From Planococcus rifietoensis (GTDB lineage Bacteria > Bacillota > Bacilli > Bacillales_A > Planococcaceae): DNA of 64,000 bases. The translations under genes were made by a program, and so were the position numbers. The notes under the pieces are model-generated. The model saw only the letters and a program-made list of their open reading frames with translations, was not told where the DNA came from and did no database searches. Positions 10,352-21,295 of this stretch are shown piece after piece; positions within the stretch are counted from its first letter, which is position 1, and each line of letters starts with the position of its first letter. The stretch is taken from positions 2,436,501-2,500,500 of the forward strand of contig NZ_CP013659.2 of the NCBI RefSeq assembly GCF_001465795.2, given 5' to 3'.

Positions 10352-13300
10352 TTACATATTTCTGCGATACTGGCCGCCTACTTCGTAAAGTGCTGTGGTG
10401 ATTTGGCCAAGGCTTGCGACTTTGACTGTCTCCATGAGCTCTTCAAAAATATTGCCGCCGGTTTTCGCAACTCGCTTCAAGCGTTCCAAGGCTTCATCTG
10501 ATGGGTTGCGCTCCTGGAACGAACGCAAATTGTTGATTTGCGCTTCTTTTTCCTCTTGCGTCGCACGGGCAATTTCCATCGCATTGATGTCATCGTCCGA
10601 TTGCGGGTTCGGGTTCAAGTATGTGTTGACCCCGATGATCGGCAATTCGCCGGTATGCTTCTTCATTTCATAATGCATGGATTCTTCCTGGATTTTGCCG
10701 CGTTGGTATTGTGTTTCCATTGCGCCAAGAACACCGCCGCGGTCATCGATGCGGTCGAATTCCGTCAAGACAGCTTCTTCGACCAGCTGAGTCAATTCTT
10801 CGACGACAAACGCACCTTGCAACGGATTTTCATTTTTTGATAACCCATGTTCTTTTGTGATGATCATCTGGATGGCCATCGCACGGCGCACCGATTCTTC
10901 TGTCGGCGTCGTGATCGCTTCATCATAAGCGTTCGTGTGGAGCGAGTTGCAGTTATCCTGCAATGCCATGAGTGCCTGCAAAGTTGTGCGGATATCGTTA
11001 AAATCGATTTCCTGTGCGTGCAAGCTGCGGCCGGAGGTCTGAACGTGGTATTTCAGTTTCTGGCTGCGTTCGTTGGCGCCGTATTTATCGCGCATAACAA
11101 CCGCCCAGATGCGGCGTGCCACTCGCCCGATGACTGTGTATTCCGGATCGAGGCCGTTCGAGAAGAAGAACGACAAGTTCGGTGCGAAATCATCGATGTT
11201 CATGCCGCGGCTCAAATAATACTCAACGTATGTGAAGCCGTTTGACAAAGTGAACGCCAATTGGGAAATCGGGTTCGCGCCTGCTTCTGCTATATGGTAG
11301 CCGGAAATCGATACGGAGTAATAATTGCGCACTTTGTGGTCGATAAAGTACTGCTGGATATCGCCCATCATGCGAAGTGCGAATTCCGTCGAGAAGATGC
11401 ACGTGTTCTGCCCTTGGTCTTCTTTCAGGATATCCGCTTGGACCGTTCCGCGCACGACTTGCAAAGTGGCTTCACGAACTTCCGTAAATTCTTCGACCGT
11501 CAATGTACGTCCAAGTTCTTCTTCGCGTTTTTTCACTTGCTGGTCGATTGCCGTGTTCATGAACATGGCAAGAATAATTGGTGCAGGCCCATTGATGGTC
11601 ATCGATACAGATGTTGAAGGCAAGCATAAATCAAAACCGTCGTACAATTTCTTCATGTCTTCAAGCGTACAGATGGAAACTCCCGATTCGCCGACTTTCC
11701 CGTAAATATCAGGACGGTGGTCTGGGTCTTCTCCATACAAGGTTACCGAGTCAAAAGCGGTCGATAAGCGTTTAGCGTCGTCACCTTTTGACAAATAATG
11801 GAATCTTCTGTTCGTGCGTTCTGGAGTTCCTTCTCCCGCGAACTGGCGCTTTGGATCTTCGCCGGCGCGTTTGAATGGAAATACGCCAGCTGTATACGGG
11901 AATGCACCCGGCACGTTTTCAGCATAGACCCAACGCAAGATTTCGCCGTAATCCTTGAATTTCGGCAATGCCACTCTTGGAATTTTAATGCCTGATAAGC
12001 TTTCAGTCCGCAGCAAAGTGCGCAGTTCCTTATCGCGCACTTTAGTGACAAGTTCATCGCCTGCATAATCAGACTGCAAGGACTCCCAATTGTTGAGAAT
12101 TCGTTTTGACTCTGCGGTTAATTCATCACGCACACCTGCAGCAAGTGATTCCAACGAGTCGACCAGTGCGTCGTTCGGCGCGTTGTTTTTAACTTCTTCT
12201 ATGGCGCCTTCCAGCTGGAACAAGCGGCGGGCAAATGAAGCTTGCTCTGCGCTTTTCGCGTGGTAGCCGCGCACTGTTTCCGTAATTTCCCGCAAGTAAT
12301 AACGGCGGTCATTTGGAATGATTAAGTTTTCTTTTTGTGTTTTAGCGAACGCCTCGTAGCTCGTTTCCCAATCGGTGCCGCATTTTTCGTTAAGGGTGCC
12401 GACGAGTGCCGCAAATAAGGCATTCGTCCCTTTATCGTTGAACTGGCTGGCGATGGTGCCATATACCGGCATATCGTCCAGGTCCTTGTCCCATAATAAG
12501 TGGCTGCGCTGGTATTGTTTCTGCACTTGGCGGCGTGCATCTTCTGAGCCTTTGCGCTCGAATTTATTAATGACGATGAGGTCGGCGTAATCGATCATAT
12601 CGATTTTCTCGAGCTGTGTCGGCGCACCGAATTCACTCGTCATGACGTACATCGAAGCATCGGAAATGCCTGCGATTTCAGCGTCGCCTTGCCCGATGCC
12701 GCTCGTTTCCACGACAATCAAATCGAAGCCTGCCGCTCTCACGACATCCAGCACATCGCCGATTGCAGCGGACAATTCAGTTCTCGACCCACGTGTGGCG
12801 AGGCTGCGCATAAAGACACGCTTATTGAATATCGCGTTCATGCGGATGCGGTCACCGAGCAGCGCGCCGCCGGTTTTTTGTTTCGTCGGGTCAATCGATA
12901 AAATGGCGATTTTCTTGCCCGGCAATTCCGTCAAGAAGCGGCGGATCAACTCATCCGTCAACGAGCTTTTCCCGGCTCCGCCTGTTCCGGTGATCCCTAG
13001 AACCGGCGTGTTTTTCGATTTTTCACGTACTGCTTTCATCAATTCGGTTGTGTCGAGATTTCTCGTGTGCGCTTCTTCAGCGGTTGTGATGACATTTGCC
13101 AGCGCTACCGGATTGTCAGCGGACATCTCATCGAGCGAGACATCTTCTTTCGCTGTCGAAAAATCACATTTCTCGACGATTTCCGCGATCATGCCCTGCA
13201 ATCCTTTTTTACGCCCGTCTTCAGGAGAGAAGATGCCGGCGATGCCGTAATCTTCCAGCTCGCGGATTTCACGCGGCAAGATAACTCCGCCCCCACCGCC

Positions 13301-13603
13301 GTAAATTTGGATATGCCCAGCTCCACGTTCTTGTAGCAGGTCATACATGTATTTGAAGTATTCCATGTGGCCGCCTTGATAAGACGAAATGGCGATTCCT
13401 TGGACATCTTCCTGGATCGCTGCATTGACAACTTCTTCCACCGAGCGGTTGTGCCCGAGATGAATGACTTCTACACCGTTCGCCTGTAAAATCCGGCGCA
13501 TAATATTGATCGATGCATCGTGACCGTCAAAAAGAGCGGACGCGGTTACAAACCGGATATGATGATTCGGCTGGTACGTCGTGCTTTCTTGAATTGTAGC
13601 CAT
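10352..13603 (-). CDS. icmF: Fused isobutyryl-CoA mutase IcmF (adenosylcobalamin-dependent)
   Basis: Interconverts isobutyryl-CoA and n-butyryl-CoA (related acyl-CoAs are possible) using adenosylcobalamin. The 1083-aa protein has the three expected parts. A B12-binding domain lies at about 13-145, with DGHDAS at 26-31 carrying the cobalt-ligand His. A MeaI-type GTPase chaperone domain has its P-loop [12 protein letters not shown] near 203. The C-terminal TIM-barrel mutase contains [19 protein letters not shown] and [13 protein letters not shown] 13603 was chosen because AGGGGG precedes it; a TTG nine bases upstream has none. It is the last gene of the acyl-CoA operon, and the B12 salvage operon a few kb away supplies its cofactor. 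Confidence 0.95.
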   Translation of the reverse strand: MATIQESTTYQPNHHIRFVTASALFDGHDASINIMRRILQANGVEVIHLGHNRSVEEVVNAAIQEDVQGIAISSYQGGHMEYFKYMYDLLQERGAGHIQIYGGGGGVILPREIRELEDYGIAGIFSPEDGRKKGLQGMIAEIVEKCDFSTAKEDVSLDEMSADNPVALANVITTAEEAHTRNLDTTELMKAVREKSKNTPVLGITGTGGAGKSSLTDELIRRFLTELPGKKIAILSIDPTKQKTGGALLGDRIRMNAIFNKRVFMRSLATRGSRTELSAAIGDVLDVVRAAGFDLIVVETSGIGQGDAEIAGISDASMYVMTSEFGAPTQLEKIDMIDYADLIVINKFERKGSEDARRQVQKQYQRSHLLWDKDLDDMPVYGTIASQFNDKGTNALFAALVGTLNEKCGTDWETSYEAFAKTQKENLIIPNDRRYYLREITETVRGYHAKSAEQASFARRLFQLEGAIEEVKNNAPNDALVDSLESLAAGVRDELTAESKRILNNWESLQSDYAGDELVTKVRDKELRTLLRTESLSGIKIPRVALPKFKDYGEILRWVYAENVPGAFPYTAGVFPFKRAGEDPKRQFAGEGTPERTNRRFHYLSKGDDAKRLSTAFDSVTLYGEDPDHRPDIYGKVGESGVSICTLEDMKKLYDGFDLCLPSTSVSMTINGPAPIILAMFMNTAIDQQVKKREEELGRTLTVEEFTEVREATLQVVRGTVQADILKEDQGQNTCIFSTEFALRMMGDIQQYFIDHKVRNYYSVSISGYHIAEAGANPISQLAFTLSNGFTYVEYYLSRGMNIDDFAPNLSFFFSNGLDPEYTVIGRVARRIWAVVMRDKYGANERSQKLKYHVQTSGRSLHAQEIDFNDIRTTLQALMALQDNCNSLHTNAYDEAITTPTEESVRRAMAIQMIITKEHGLSKNENPLQGAFVVEELTQLVEEAVLTEFDRIDDRGGVLGAMETQYQRGKIQEESMHYEMKKHTGELPIIGVNTYLNPNPQSDDDINAMEIARATQEEKEAQINNLRSFQERNPSDEALERLKRVAKTGGNIFEELMETVKVASLGQITTALYEVGGQYRRNM

Positions 13604-13608
13604 TATAA

Positions 13609-14250
13609 TCAAGCCCCCTGTATCGTGATTTTTTCCCCTGCCATCCCCTGCAGCAGAAACTTCGTTTGCATTTCAATAAATTCCCCAATGGTGTACTCAT
13701 CCAGCGCCCAGCGCCTGAACGCCCACATCTGCCCTTGTACGAACAAATGGTGGGAGGCCAGAACAATTTCTTTTTGCGACAGGGACAATTCCCCTGACGC
13801 GGCGCATTTCGCCAGAAGCCGTTCGAACAAGGCCGTCATTTCGAGTTCCTTGTTCAATACATAACGCAGCGCGTCTTTGGGCAAGGATTTGGATTCCTGG
13901 TACATGACGACGAATTCATCCTGCATATCATCAATCAATGTATAGTATTGCTCGAGTGCTTTGACCAGCGTCTCGAGCGATCCTTCCTCCAAATCCAACC
14001 GGTCAAGCCGTGCGTTGACTTCGTCGTAGATTGAGTCGCACACAAGATAGAGCACGTCTTCTTTTGTGCGGATGTATTCATACAATGTACCGATGCTGAA
14101 ACCGGCTGCTTTTGCAATTTCCCTCGTTGTCGTCCGGTGAAAGCCCTTTTCTTTAAAAAGCGTGACAGCGCCGCTGATCATCTGTTCACGGCGCTTTTCA
14201 ATCAGGCTTTCGTCTTTCACGGAGGACTGAATTTCACGCTTTTTTGTCAT
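13609..14250 (-). CDS. TetR family transcriptional regulator
   Basis: A 213-aa TetR-type repressor. The helix-turn-helix is near residues 40-65 ([21 protein letters not shown]), after [20 protein letters not shown]; the C-terminal two thirds form the ligand domain. It lies between an acyl-CoA dehydrogenase and icmF in one operon, so the likely ligand is an acyl-CoA and the likely targets are this operon and fadF (inference). A candidate operator is the palindrome found in the fadF promoter and upstream of the thiolase gene. It is not obviously the orthologue of B. subtilis FadR, whose site has a wider spacer. Confidence 0.88.
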   Translation of the reverse strand: MTKKREIQSSVKDESLIEKRREQMISGAVTLFKEKGFHRTTTREIAKAAGFSIGTLYEYIRTKEDVLYLVCDSIYDEVNARLDRLDLEEGSLETLVKALEQYYTLIDDMQDEFVVMYQESKSLPKDALRYVLNKELEMTALFERLLAKCAASGELSLSQKEIVLASHHLFVQGQMWAFRRWALDEYTIGEFIEMQTKFLLQGMAGEKITIQGA

Positions 14251-14265
14251 GGGCCGACCCTCCGT

Positions 14266-15405
14266 TTATTTTGTGACCATACGGGAAATGACCAAACGCT
14301 GGACTTCCTGTGTGCCTTCGTAGATTTGCGTAATTTTCGCATCGCGCATGAAACGCTCAACCGGGTAATCTTTCGTGTAGCCGTAGCCGCCGAAGACTTG
14401 AACCGCTTCTGTTGTTACTTTCATTGCTGTATCGCCAGCCATCAATTTTGCCATGGCGGATTCTTTGCTGTAGGACAATTTATTCGACTCAAGCCATGCC
14501 GCTTGATACGTCAACAGGCGTGATGCTTCGATCGATGTCGCCATGTCCGCAAGCTTGAACGAAATCCCTTGGTTCGCTGCGATTGGCTTGCCGAATTGTT
14601 CACGCTCTTTTGCGTAGTCGACTGCTGCGTCCATTGCGCCTTGTGCGATGCCGACAGCTTGTGCTGCGATGCCGTTGCGTCCGCCATCAAGCGTCTGCAT
14701 AGCAATTTTAAAGCCTTGGCCAAGTTCGCCGAGCACGTTTTCTTTCGGCACACGGCAGTTGTCGAAGATGATTTCAGTTGTCGGGCTCGAACGAATCCCA
14801 AGTTTTTTCTCTTTCTTGCCGACAGAGAAGCCTTCGAAATCTTTCTCGACGATGAACGCTGTTGTGCCTTTATGTTTTGAGTCTGGGTCAGTCACGGCGA
14901 AAACGACGTAGATATCAGCGATGCCGCCGTTTGTGATGAAGATTTTCGACCCGTTCAAGACGTAGTGATCGCCATCTTCTTTGGCGCTCGTTTTCATGCT
15001 TCCTGCATCTGACCCTGCAGATGGTTCAGTGAGTCCGTAAGCGCCGACTTTTGTGCCTTCTGCCATTGGGCGCAAGTATTTTTGCTTTTGCTCTTCCGTT
15101 CCGAATGTATAGACCGGCCATCCTGCAAGTGAAGTATGGGCAGAAAGAATAACGCCGACAGAACCGTCTACGCGGGACAATTCTTCAACCGCGATGCAAT
15201 ACGCCAAATAATCCGAACCGATGCCGCCGTATTCTTCCGGCCAGGGAATGCCTGTCAGGCCGAGTTCCGCCATTTGATGGAAGATTTTCATATCGAAGCT
15301 TTCTTCTTCGTCGCGCTGTTCTGCTGTCGGAGCAACCTCGTTTTTCGCGAAGTCGCGAACCATTTTGCGGATCATTTTATGTTCTTCAGATAGTTGAAAG
15401 TTCAT
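14266..15405 (-). CDS. Acyl-CoA dehydrogenase (second of pair)
   Basis: FAD-dependent alpha,beta-dehydrogenation of an acyl-CoA, passing electrons to ETF. The 379-aa protein has the N-terminal helical domain, [32 protein letters not shown] (FAD/substrate region), and the C-terminal [14 protein letters not shown] with the catalytic Glu of the short-chain/butyryl class in IYEG. It shares organisation with the preceding dehydrogenase at 15423, which points to duplication and different chain-length or branched substrates. Which substrate each takes cannot be read from sequence. Confidence 0.93.
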   Translation of the reverse strand: MNFQLSEEHKMIRKMVRDFAKNEVAPTAEQRDEEESFDMKIFHQMAELGLTGIPWPEEYGGIGSDYLAYCIAVEELSRVDGSVGVILSAHTSLAGWPVYTFGTEEQKQKYLRPMAEGTKVGAYGLTEPSAGSDAGSMKTSAKEDGDHYVLNGSKIFITNGGIADIYVVFAVTDPDSKHKGTTAFIVEKDFEGFSVGKKEKKLGIRSSPTTEIIFDNCRVPKENVLGELGQGFKIAMQTLDGGRNGIAAQAVGIAQGAMDAAVDYAKEREQFGKPIAANQGISFKLADMATSIEASRLLTYQAAWLESNKLSYSKESAMAKLMAGDTAMKVTTEAVQVFGGYGYTKDYPVERFMRDAKITQIYEGTQEVQRLVISRMVTK

Positions 15406-15422
15406 TGTGTCATTTCCCCCAA

Positions 15423-16559
15423 TTATTTTAGTAGTTGTTTGCTGATGACGATGCGCTGGATTTCACTCGTGCCTTCATAGATTTCCGTGACTTTGGCGTC
15501 GCGGAATAAACGCTCGACCGGATAGTCTTTCGTGTAGCCGTAGCCGCCGTAAACTTGGATGGCTTCCGTCGTGATGTCCATCGCCGCTTTTGAAGCGAAC
15601 AGCTTCGCCATTGACGATTCCTTATTGCACTCGATACCTTTTGCATACATATCGGCTGCGTTGTAGACGAGCAGTTTAGCCGCTTCGACTTGCGTCGCCA
15701 TATCGGCAAGTTTGAACCCGATGCCTTGTTGCTGGGCAATTGGTTTTCCGAACTGTTCACGCTCTTTTGCATAAGCTACTGCGTAATCATATGCAGCTTC
15801 TGCGATGCCCAAAGCTTGTGCGGCAATGCCGATGCGCCCGGCATTTAAGTTCGCCATGGCGATCGAAAAGCCTTTGCCTTCTTCCCCAAGCAGGTTTTCA
15901 GCCGGCACTTCCATATTCTCAAACGTCAATTGCACAGTCCGCGAACCGTGCAGCCCCATTTTTCTTTCATCTTTTCCGACAACAAACCCTGGGAAATCTT
16001 TTTCCACGATAAAGGCGGAAATTCCGCGAGGGCCTGCTTCCGGATTGGTCGATGCGAACACGATATACGTATCGGCTTCGCCGCCATTGGTGATATAGAC
16101 TTTCGAACCGTTCAGGATATATTTTCCATCCTTTTTAACAGCACGTGTTTTCAACGCCGCTGCATCGGATCCGGCGGATGGCTCCGTCAAACAGAAGGCA
16201 CCTAAATATTCGCCCGTTGCCAATTTCGGAACGTATTTTGCAATTTGCTCTTCTGTCCCAAAATTGATGATCGGGTTAGTGCCGACCGAAGTATGAACCG
16301 ACAGAATGACCCCGATGACACCGCTTGCTTTAGACAGTTCGTGGATGGCCGTGATATAAGAAGTGAAATCCATTTCCGAGCCACCGTATTTTTCAGGCGC
16401 GGTGATGCCCATGAGTCCGAGCCCGCCCATTTTCTTGATGATATCCGTCGGGAATTCGCCTTCTTCCATGCGTTCGATAAAAGGCATAATTTCTTCTTTT
16501 GCAAAATCGCGCACCATATTGCGCATCATTAATTGTTCATCTGTAAAATGCAGGTCCAT
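15423..16559 (-). CDS. Acyl-CoA dehydrogenase (first of pair)
   Basis: A 378-aa flavoprotein of the short/medium-chain acyl-CoA dehydrogenase family. Visible motifs are [30 protein letters not shown], the FAD-contact region [19 protein letters not shown], and the catalytic Glu in [14 protein letters not shown]. It is third in the operon after thiolase and hydroxyacyl-CoA dehydrogenase, the same order as B. subtilis mmgA-mmgB-mmgC. Electrons probably go through ETF to the membrane FadF-type protein encoded at 19.1 kb (inference from family knowledge). Confidence 0.93.
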   Translation of the reverse strand: MDLHFTDEQLMMRNMVRDFAKEEIMPFIERMEEGEFPTDIIKKMGGLGLMGITAPEKYGGSEMDFTSYITAIHELSKASGVIGVILSVHTSVGTNPIINFGTEEQIAKYVPKLATGEYLGAFCLTEPSAGSDAAALKTRAVKKDGKYILNGSKVYITNGGEADTYIVFASTNPEAGPRGISAFIVEKDFPGFVVGKDERKMGLHGSRTVQLTFENMEVPAENLLGEEGKGFSIAMANLNAGRIGIAAQALGIAEAAYDYAVAYAKEREQFGKPIAQQQGIGFKLADMATQVEAAKLLVYNAADMYAKGIECNKESSMAKLFASKAAMDITTEAIQVYGGYGYTKDYPVERLFRDAKVTEIYEGTSEIQRIVISKQLLK

Positions 16560-16577
16560 TAAGGCTCCCCCTAAATC

Positions 16578-17429
16578 TTAGTTGTATTCGTAGAAACCGC
16601 GTCCGGTCTTTTTGCCGAGCCAGCCGGCTTTCACGTATTGGCGCAGGAGCGGGCTTGGACGGTATTTGCTGTCGCCGAAACCTTCGTGCAGCACTTCCAT
16701 AATGTAAAGGCACGTATCCAAGCCGATAAAATCAGCCAGTTGAAGCGGACCCATCGGATGATTCATGCCGAGCTTCATCACTTCATCGATCGCTTCTTTC
16801 GTTGCGACGCCTTCTTGCAGCGTGAAGATTGCTTCATTGATCATCGGCATCAGAATGCGGTTCGAAACGAATCCAGGGAAGTCGTTTACTTCGACTGGCG
16901 TTTTCGATAATTTCACCGTCATGTCTTCGACTGCCTGATACACTTCGTCCGTCGTTGCCAGACCGCGGATGATTTCGACCAGTTTCATGACCGGTACCGG
17001 GTTCATGAAGTGCATGCCGATGACTTGTTCCGGGCGATTCGTCGCTGCTGCGATTTCGGTGATTGGCAGTGAAGAGGTGTTCGATGCGAGAATGGCATGT
17101 TTCGGTGCCACTTCATCCAAGGTTTTGAAGATCGTCGATTTGATCTCCATGTTTTCGACAGCGGCTTCGATGACGATGTCGACATCATGCGCGTCTTTTA
17201 GATCCAAAGAAGATTGGATGCGGCCGAGCACTTGCGATTTCTCGTCTTCAGTCATGCGCCCTTTTTCGACATTGCGTGACAAATTTTTTGTGATGTTGGC
17301 AATGCCTCGATCATAGGCTTCTTGTTTCATATCGTTCAGTTTTACGTTAAATCCAGCTTGTGCGCAGACTTGCGCGATACCGGAGCCCATTTGGCCGGCT
17401 CCGATGACCATGACGTTTTGGATAGACAT
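16578..17429 (-). CDS. mmgB: 3-hydroxybutyryl-CoA dehydrogenase
   Basis: NAD(P)-dependent oxidation of 3-hydroxyacyl-CoA to 3-ketoacyl-CoA. The 283-aa product starts with the Rossmann motif [13 protein letters not shown], has [12 protein letters not shown] and the catalytic-dyad His region [16 protein letters not shown], and ends in the dimerisation domain ([17 protein letters not shown]). It follows the thiolase gene after only two bases. Order and spacing suggest the mmgB equivalent; members of this family are also called Hbd. Confidence 0.94.
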   Translation of the reverse strand: MSIQNVMVIGAGQMGSGIAQVCAQAGFNVKLNDMKQEAYDRGIANITKNLSRNVEKGRMTEDEKSQVLGRIQSSLDLKDAHDVDIVIEAAVENMEIKSTIFKTLDEVAPKHAILASNTSSLPITEIAAATNRPEQVIGMHFMNPVPVMKLVEIIRGLATTDEVYQAVEDMTVKLSKTPVEVNDFPGFVSNRILMPMINEAIFTLQEGVATKEAIDEVMKLGMNHPMGPLQLADFIGLDTCLYIMEVLHEGFGDSKYRPSPLLRQYVKAGWLGKKTGRGFYEYN

Positions 17430-17431
17430 CT

Positions 17432-18625
17432 TTAGTTTTCCTCCTTCGGTACTTCGATCATTACAGCATCGCCTTGTCCGCCGCCCGAGCAGATTGCGGC
17501 GATTCCGATGCCGCCTCCGCGGCGTTTCAATTCATAAGCGAGCGTCAAGATGATGCGCGCCCCGCTTGCACCGATCGGATGGCCGAGTGCGACAGATCCG
17601 CCGTTGACGTTGACTTTTTCTTCGTCAAGGCCAGCAATTTTCGAACTCGCCAGCGCCACTGCAGCGAATGCTTCGTTGATTTCAAACAGATCGATTTCTT
17701 CTAATGTTTTGCCAGTTTTTTTGAGTAATTCATTGATGACGAGCCCCGGTGTTTCCGGGAAACGATGCGGTTCGACCGCGACTTCTGTATGCCCTACGAC
17801 ATGAGCTAATACGGATTTCCCGTCTTTTTGTGCGCGTTCTTCACTCATCAATACGAGTGCTGCTGCTCCATCATTGATTCCGGGTGCGTTGCCGGCGGTA
17901 ATCGTGCCATCTTTGCCGAATGCCGGGCGCAGTTTCGCCAGCACTTCAGATGTTGTGCCTTCACGCGGCGCTTCATCCTGATCGACAGTAATTGGATCGC
18001 CTTTACGCTGAGGCACTTCCATCGCCGTAATTTCTTCTGAAAAATGATCGCGCGCTTTAATTGCTCGTTCGTGGGAACGTGCTGCCCATTCGTCTTGTCT
18101 TTCACGTGTCAGTTCGAAGGTTTCTGCCGTCGAGTTGCCATATGTGCCCATATGCACTTTGTCCGGGTGGAAGGAACACGACAAGCCGTCATGGACCATG
18201 CCATCTACGACTTGTGAATCGCCCATTCGAAGGCCGAAGCGTGCTTTTGGCAAATAGTAAGGCGCGTTCGACATCGATTCCATGCCGCCTGCGACGATCA
18301 ATTCTTCGTCTCCTAAGCGGATGATTTGGTCTGCTAACGTGACAGAGCGCAAACCGGATGCACATACTTTATTGATCGTTTCAGATTTCACGTGGTAAGG
18401 AATGCCAGCTTTTTTAGCTGCCTGACGGGATGGGATTTGCCCTTGTCCTGCCTGCAAGACATTGCCCATGATGACTTCCTGCACATCTTCAGGATTTACT
18501 TGCGAACGTTGGAGCGCTTCCTTGATCGCTGCTGCTCCGAGGTCGCTTGCCGTGAATGAACTGAGTGACCCGCCAAATTTTCCGAATGCTGTGCGTGCTC
18601 CATCAATGATGACCGTTTTTGCCAT
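17432..18625 (-). CDS. mmgA: Acetyl-CoA C-acetyltransferase (thiolase)
   Basis: Thiolysis of acetoacetyl-CoA or 3-ketoacyl-CoA. The 397-aa protein has the nucleophilic Cys in [12 protein letters not shown], the [14 protein letters not shown] loop, the active-site His in [11 protein letters not shown] and the second Cys in [11 protein letters not shown]. It is the first gene of the operon and has AGGAGGAATTGT before the ATG. A cre-like box lies about 20 bases upstream of the start, as expected for an mmgA-type operon subject to catabolite repression. Confidence 0.95.
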   Translation of the reverse strand: MAKTVIIDGARTAFGKFGGSLSSFTASDLGAAAIKEALQRSQVNPEDVQEVIMGNVLQAGQGQIPSRQAAKKAGIPYHVKSETINKVCASGLRSVTLADQIIRLGDEELIVAGGMESMSNAPYYLPKARFGLRMGDSQVVDGMVHDGLSCSFHPDKVHMGTYGNSTAETFELTRERQDEWAARSHERAIKARDHFSEEITAMEVPQRKGDPITVDQDEAPREGTTSEVLAKLRPAFGKDGTITAGNAPGINDGAAALVLMSEERAQKDGKSVLAHVVGHTEVAVEPHRFPETPGLVINELLKKTGKTLEEIDLFEINEAFAAVALASSKIAGLDEEKVNVNGGSVALGHPIGASGARIILTLAYELKRRGGGIGIAAICSGGGQGDAVMIEVPKEEN

Positions 18626-18645
18626 TTACAATTCCTCCTCATGTT

Positions 18646-18661
18646 TTGGAAACGTTTTCAT
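18646..18661 (-). promoter_or_regulatory. cre-like CcpA box upstream of the thiolase operon
   Basis: On the minus strand ATGAAAACGTTTCCAA matches the cre consensus WTGNNARCGNWWWCAW at 15 of 16 positions. It lies between the thiolase gene and the weak promoter candidate TTGAGG-17-TTTATG. A site here would block initiation or elongation when preferred sugars are available, consistent with catabolic acyl-CoA genes. Confidence 0.65.
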
Positions 18662-18683
18662 AAAAACTAAAATTTTTTCAGCC

Positions 18684-18953
18684 TCAATCGGCTGATTTTG
18701 CTTTTCTTGATGTCTAGCAAATTCCAGCCAGGTTCTCGGGTCATAAGCCAACCCAGCTGTGTGGCAAATAGCGCCACTTCGCCGGTTCGTCTTATGCCGG
18801 TCGAAGATCGGCTGGTTTTGCTTTTCTTGATGTCTAGCAAATTCCAGCCAGGTTCTCGGGTCATAAGCCAACCCGGCTGTGTGGCAAATAGCGCCACTTC
18901 GCCGGTTCGTCTTATGCCGGTCGAACCTGATCGGCTGGTTTTGCTTTTCTTGG
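18684..18953 (+). repeat. R3 family tandem repeat, two copies plus a fragment
   Basis: Two near-identical units with a period of 120 bp (GCTGRTTTTGCTTTTCTTGA at 18691 and 18811), then a third start at 18934 that stops after 20 bases. Each unit contains TCATAAG...CTTATG arms around an inner stem GTGGC/GCCAC. It lies between the thiolase gene and the operator-like palindrome at 18956. The near identity of the two units suggests recent duplication. Related copies lie at 30.9-31.3 and 33.9-34.1 kb, all in the same orientation. Confidence 0.88.
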
Positions 18954-18955
18954 TT

Positions 18956-18976
18956 GACTGAACGCTCGCTCGGTTT
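18956..18976. promoter_or_regulatory. Operator-like palindrome matching the fadF promoter site
   Basis: GACTGAACGCTCGCTCGGTTT aligns with GACTGAATGCTCATTCACTTT from the fadF promoter (minus strand there). It is preceded by the same TTGACT hexamer (18954-18959). Its half-sites are imperfect inverted repeats around a central CT. A TetR-type regulator such as the one at 13.6 kb is the obvious candidate ligand (inference). On the plus strand TTGACT could act as a -35, but that would point away from the thiolase gene. Confidence 0.5.
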
Positions 18977-18985
18977 GTTTACATA

Positions 18986-19020
18986 AGAAAAGGGAGTGCA
19001 ACACTCCCTTTCTTTTTTCT
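18986..19020. terminator. Terminator after fadF
   Basis: GGGAGTG-CAA-CACTCCC is a perfect 7-bp stem flanked by AAGAAAA on one side and TTTCTTTTTTCT on the other. It sits about 50 bases past the fadF stop, and can work in both directions. Confidence 0.8.
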
Positions 19021-19065
19021 CTATGTTGTTATTCTACTCAATTTTCTGTTAGTTGGCAAATCTAT

Positions 19066-21207
19066 TTATTGGACGATTTCCTCAACTGGCGGTGCATCTT
19101 TTCCTAGAACTGCCATCTCAAGAAGTTCAGCGACATCGTATGTGCCGACTTGTTCTTCGACTTCTTTCGCTTTCGTTCCGTCTGACAACATCGTTAAGCA
19201 GTACGGGCATCCGGAAGAGATCATCGTCGGGCTCACTTCAAGCGCCTGCTCGGTGCGGGCAACATTGACGCGGTGTCCGGCATCTTCTTCCATCCACATC
19301 AAGCCGCCACCGGCTCCACAGCACATGCCGTCCTGGCGATTGCGGACCATTTCAACTAGTTCAACACCTTCAATCGCTTTCAGGATTTCACGCGGCGCGT
19401 CGTATACATCGTTGTAACGGCCAAGGTAGCAGGAATCGTGGAACGTGATTTTCTCGTTTACTGCATGCTGTGGCTTCAATTTGCCTTGCTGCACAAGGTC
19501 AAAGAGCATTTCCGTGTGGTGATAGACTTCTGCTTCAAAGCCGAAATCCGGGTATTCATTTTTGAAGATATTATAGGCATGCGGATCGATCGTCACGATT
19601 TTCGTGACACCGGCTTTTTCGAATTCTTTAATATTGGCAGTGGCAAGTTCCTGGAACAGGAATTCGTTTCCGAGGCGGCGCGGCGTATCGCCGGAGTTCT
19701 TTTCTTTATTGCCAAGAATCGCGAATTTGACGCCCGCTTCGTTCATCAAGCGTGCGAAGGAAAGCGCGATTTTCTGAGAACGGCTGTCGAATGAGCCCAT
19801 CGAACCGACCCAGAACAAATACTCGAACTCTTCTCCAGCTTTGCTCACTTCTTTGACCGTTGGGATCGAGATATCTGGACGAGCATCTCTCCAGTTTTCT
19901 TTTTCCTTGCGGTTCAAGCCCCATGGATTGCCTTGCTTTTCGATGTTAGTCATCGCGCGCTGGGCATCTTTATCCATTTTCCCTTCAGTCATGACCAAGT
20001 AACGGCGAAGGTCAATGATTTTGTCGACGTGCTCGTTCATGACCGGGCATTGGTCTTCACAGTTGCGGCATGTTGTACAAGCCCAAATCTCTTCTTCAGT
20101 AATGACGTCGCCGATCAAGCTCGGGCTGTAAAGTTCATCGATTGAGATGCCTTCAGCGCCTGCAGCCATCGCCAATTGGTTTCCTTGCGTATTGCTGAAT
20201 GCCATAGCCGGCACCCATGGTTTTTTCTGCGTCATGACAGCACCTGTGTTTGTCAGGTTGTCGCGAAGTTTGGTAATCAGATCCATCGGCGACAGCATTT
20301 TGCCGGTTCCGGTAGCCGGGCACATGTTCGTGCACCGCCCACATTCGACGCAAGCGTAGAAATCGATCATTTGGGCTTGCGTGAAATCCGTGATTTTACC
20401 GACGCCGAATGTCGGCATCGCGTCTGGATCTTCTTCGTTTTCTTCTTCCATATCCTCAAAATTGATCGGTTTCAAGCGGCCGACGTGATCCAGACGGTGG
20501 AACCATGTGTTGACCGGTCCAAAGATCAAGTGGGCATGCTTTGATTGTGGAACGTAGACCAAGAATGTCAATAGGAACAAGAGATGCGCCCACCACATAA
20601 TATAGAAAATGGTCACTGCAGCAGTTTCTGGCAGCCAAGCGAATCCAGCTGCGATTACACTTGCGACAGGTTCTGTCCAAGCTCCTTCATGGCCGTGCCA
20701 GATCATACTCATGCCGTTTCCGACAAGGACCGTAACCATCAAGCCGCCGATGAAAATCAAGACAAGACCGGATTTCCAGCCGCGCTTCAGGCGGACCAGC
20801 TTTTCGATATAGCGTCTATAGAATGCCCAGACGACAGCGACCAGAATCGTCAACGTGACGAATTCCTGGAATAATGTGAATGCCGGATATAATGGGCCAA
20901 GCGGCAAATGCGAATCAGGCGACAAGCCTTTGATGATGAAATCGATGGCACTCGCTTGCACGAGCAGGAAGCCATAGAAGAACATCACGTGTATCGCACC
21001 GCTCTTTTTATCTTTCAATAGCTTCTTCTGGCCAAACACGTTGACCATTACTTTGCGGACCCGTTCATTGAAGTTTTCTTCGAAATCCACTTTTTTGCCG
21101 AGCTTGATGTAATCATAACGCGACTTCAGCAAGTAGATGAACAAGTAAACGGCGTAAGCGGTTACAAGTATAAATAAAACCCAGTTAGCGATGAGCAAAA
21201 ACTCCAT
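19066..21207 (-). CDS. fadF: Membrane (Fe-S) oxidoreductase, FadF-type
   Basis: A 713-aa membrane iron-sulfur protein thought to pass electrons from beta-oxidation (acyl-CoA dehydrogenase/ETF) to the quinone pool. Five or six membrane helices lie in residues 1-220. They are followed by two 4Fe-4S clusters (CVECGRCTNMC at 286-296, CTTCRNCEDQC at 376-386) and two CCG-type domains ending in DSCYLGRYNDVYD and MCCGAGGG, as in heterodisulfide reductase subunits. It matches B. subtilis ywjF/fadF next to acdA. Its promoter carries a TetR-like operator between -35 and -10. Confidence 0.93.
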   Translation of the reverse strand: MEFLLIANWVLFILVTAYAVYLFIYLLKSRYDYIKLGKKVDFEENFNERVRKVMVNVFGQKKLLKDKKSGAIHVMFFYGFLLVQASAIDFIIKGLSPDSHLPLGPLYPAFTLFQEFVTLTILVAVVWAFYRRYIEKLVRLKRGWKSGLVLIFIGGLMVTVLVGNGMSMIWHGHEGAWTEPVASVIAAGFAWLPETAAVTIFYIMWWAHLLFLLTFLVYVPQSKHAHLIFGPVNTWFHRLDHVGRLKPINFEDMEEENEEDPDAMPTFGVGKITDFTQAQMIDFYACVECGRCTNMCPATGTGKMLSPMDLITKLRDNLTNTGAVMTQKKPWVPAMAFSNTQGNQLAMAAGAEGISIDELYSPSLIGDVITEEEIWACTTCRNCEDQCPVMNEHVDKIIDLRRYLVMTEGKMDKDAQRAMTNIEKQGNPWGLNRKEKENWRDARPDISIPTVKEVSKAGEEFEYLFWVGSMGSFDSRSQKIALSFARLMNEAGVKFAILGNKEKNSGDTPRRLGNEFLFQELATANIKEFEKAGVTKIVTIDPHAYNIFKNEYPDFGFEAEVYHHTEMLFDLVQQGKLKPQHAVNEKITFHDSCYLGRYNDVYDAPREILKAIEGVELVEMVRNRQDGMCCGAGGGLMWMEEDAGHRVNVARTEQALEVSPTMISSGCPYCLTMLSDGTKAKEVEEQVGTYDVAELLEMAVLGKDAPPVEEIVQ

Positions 21208-21295
21208 CGTGTAGTCCCCCCTTGTTGAATGTGTAAATCCCCAATTCTACTCCAAAGTTTACGTGAACTGCGGCAGAATGTCGATACTATGTTCT

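Noticed and set aside
9603..10401. Open frames within the R1 cluster (10 kb)
   Set aside because: They differ between repeat copies, lack ribosome-binding sites, and the conserved unit is a hairpin, not a reading frame.
18626..18961. Paired open frames of 76-87 aa with near-identical tandem halves
   Set aside because: The duplication is of the R3 repeat units; the frames exist on both strands and carry no gene signals.
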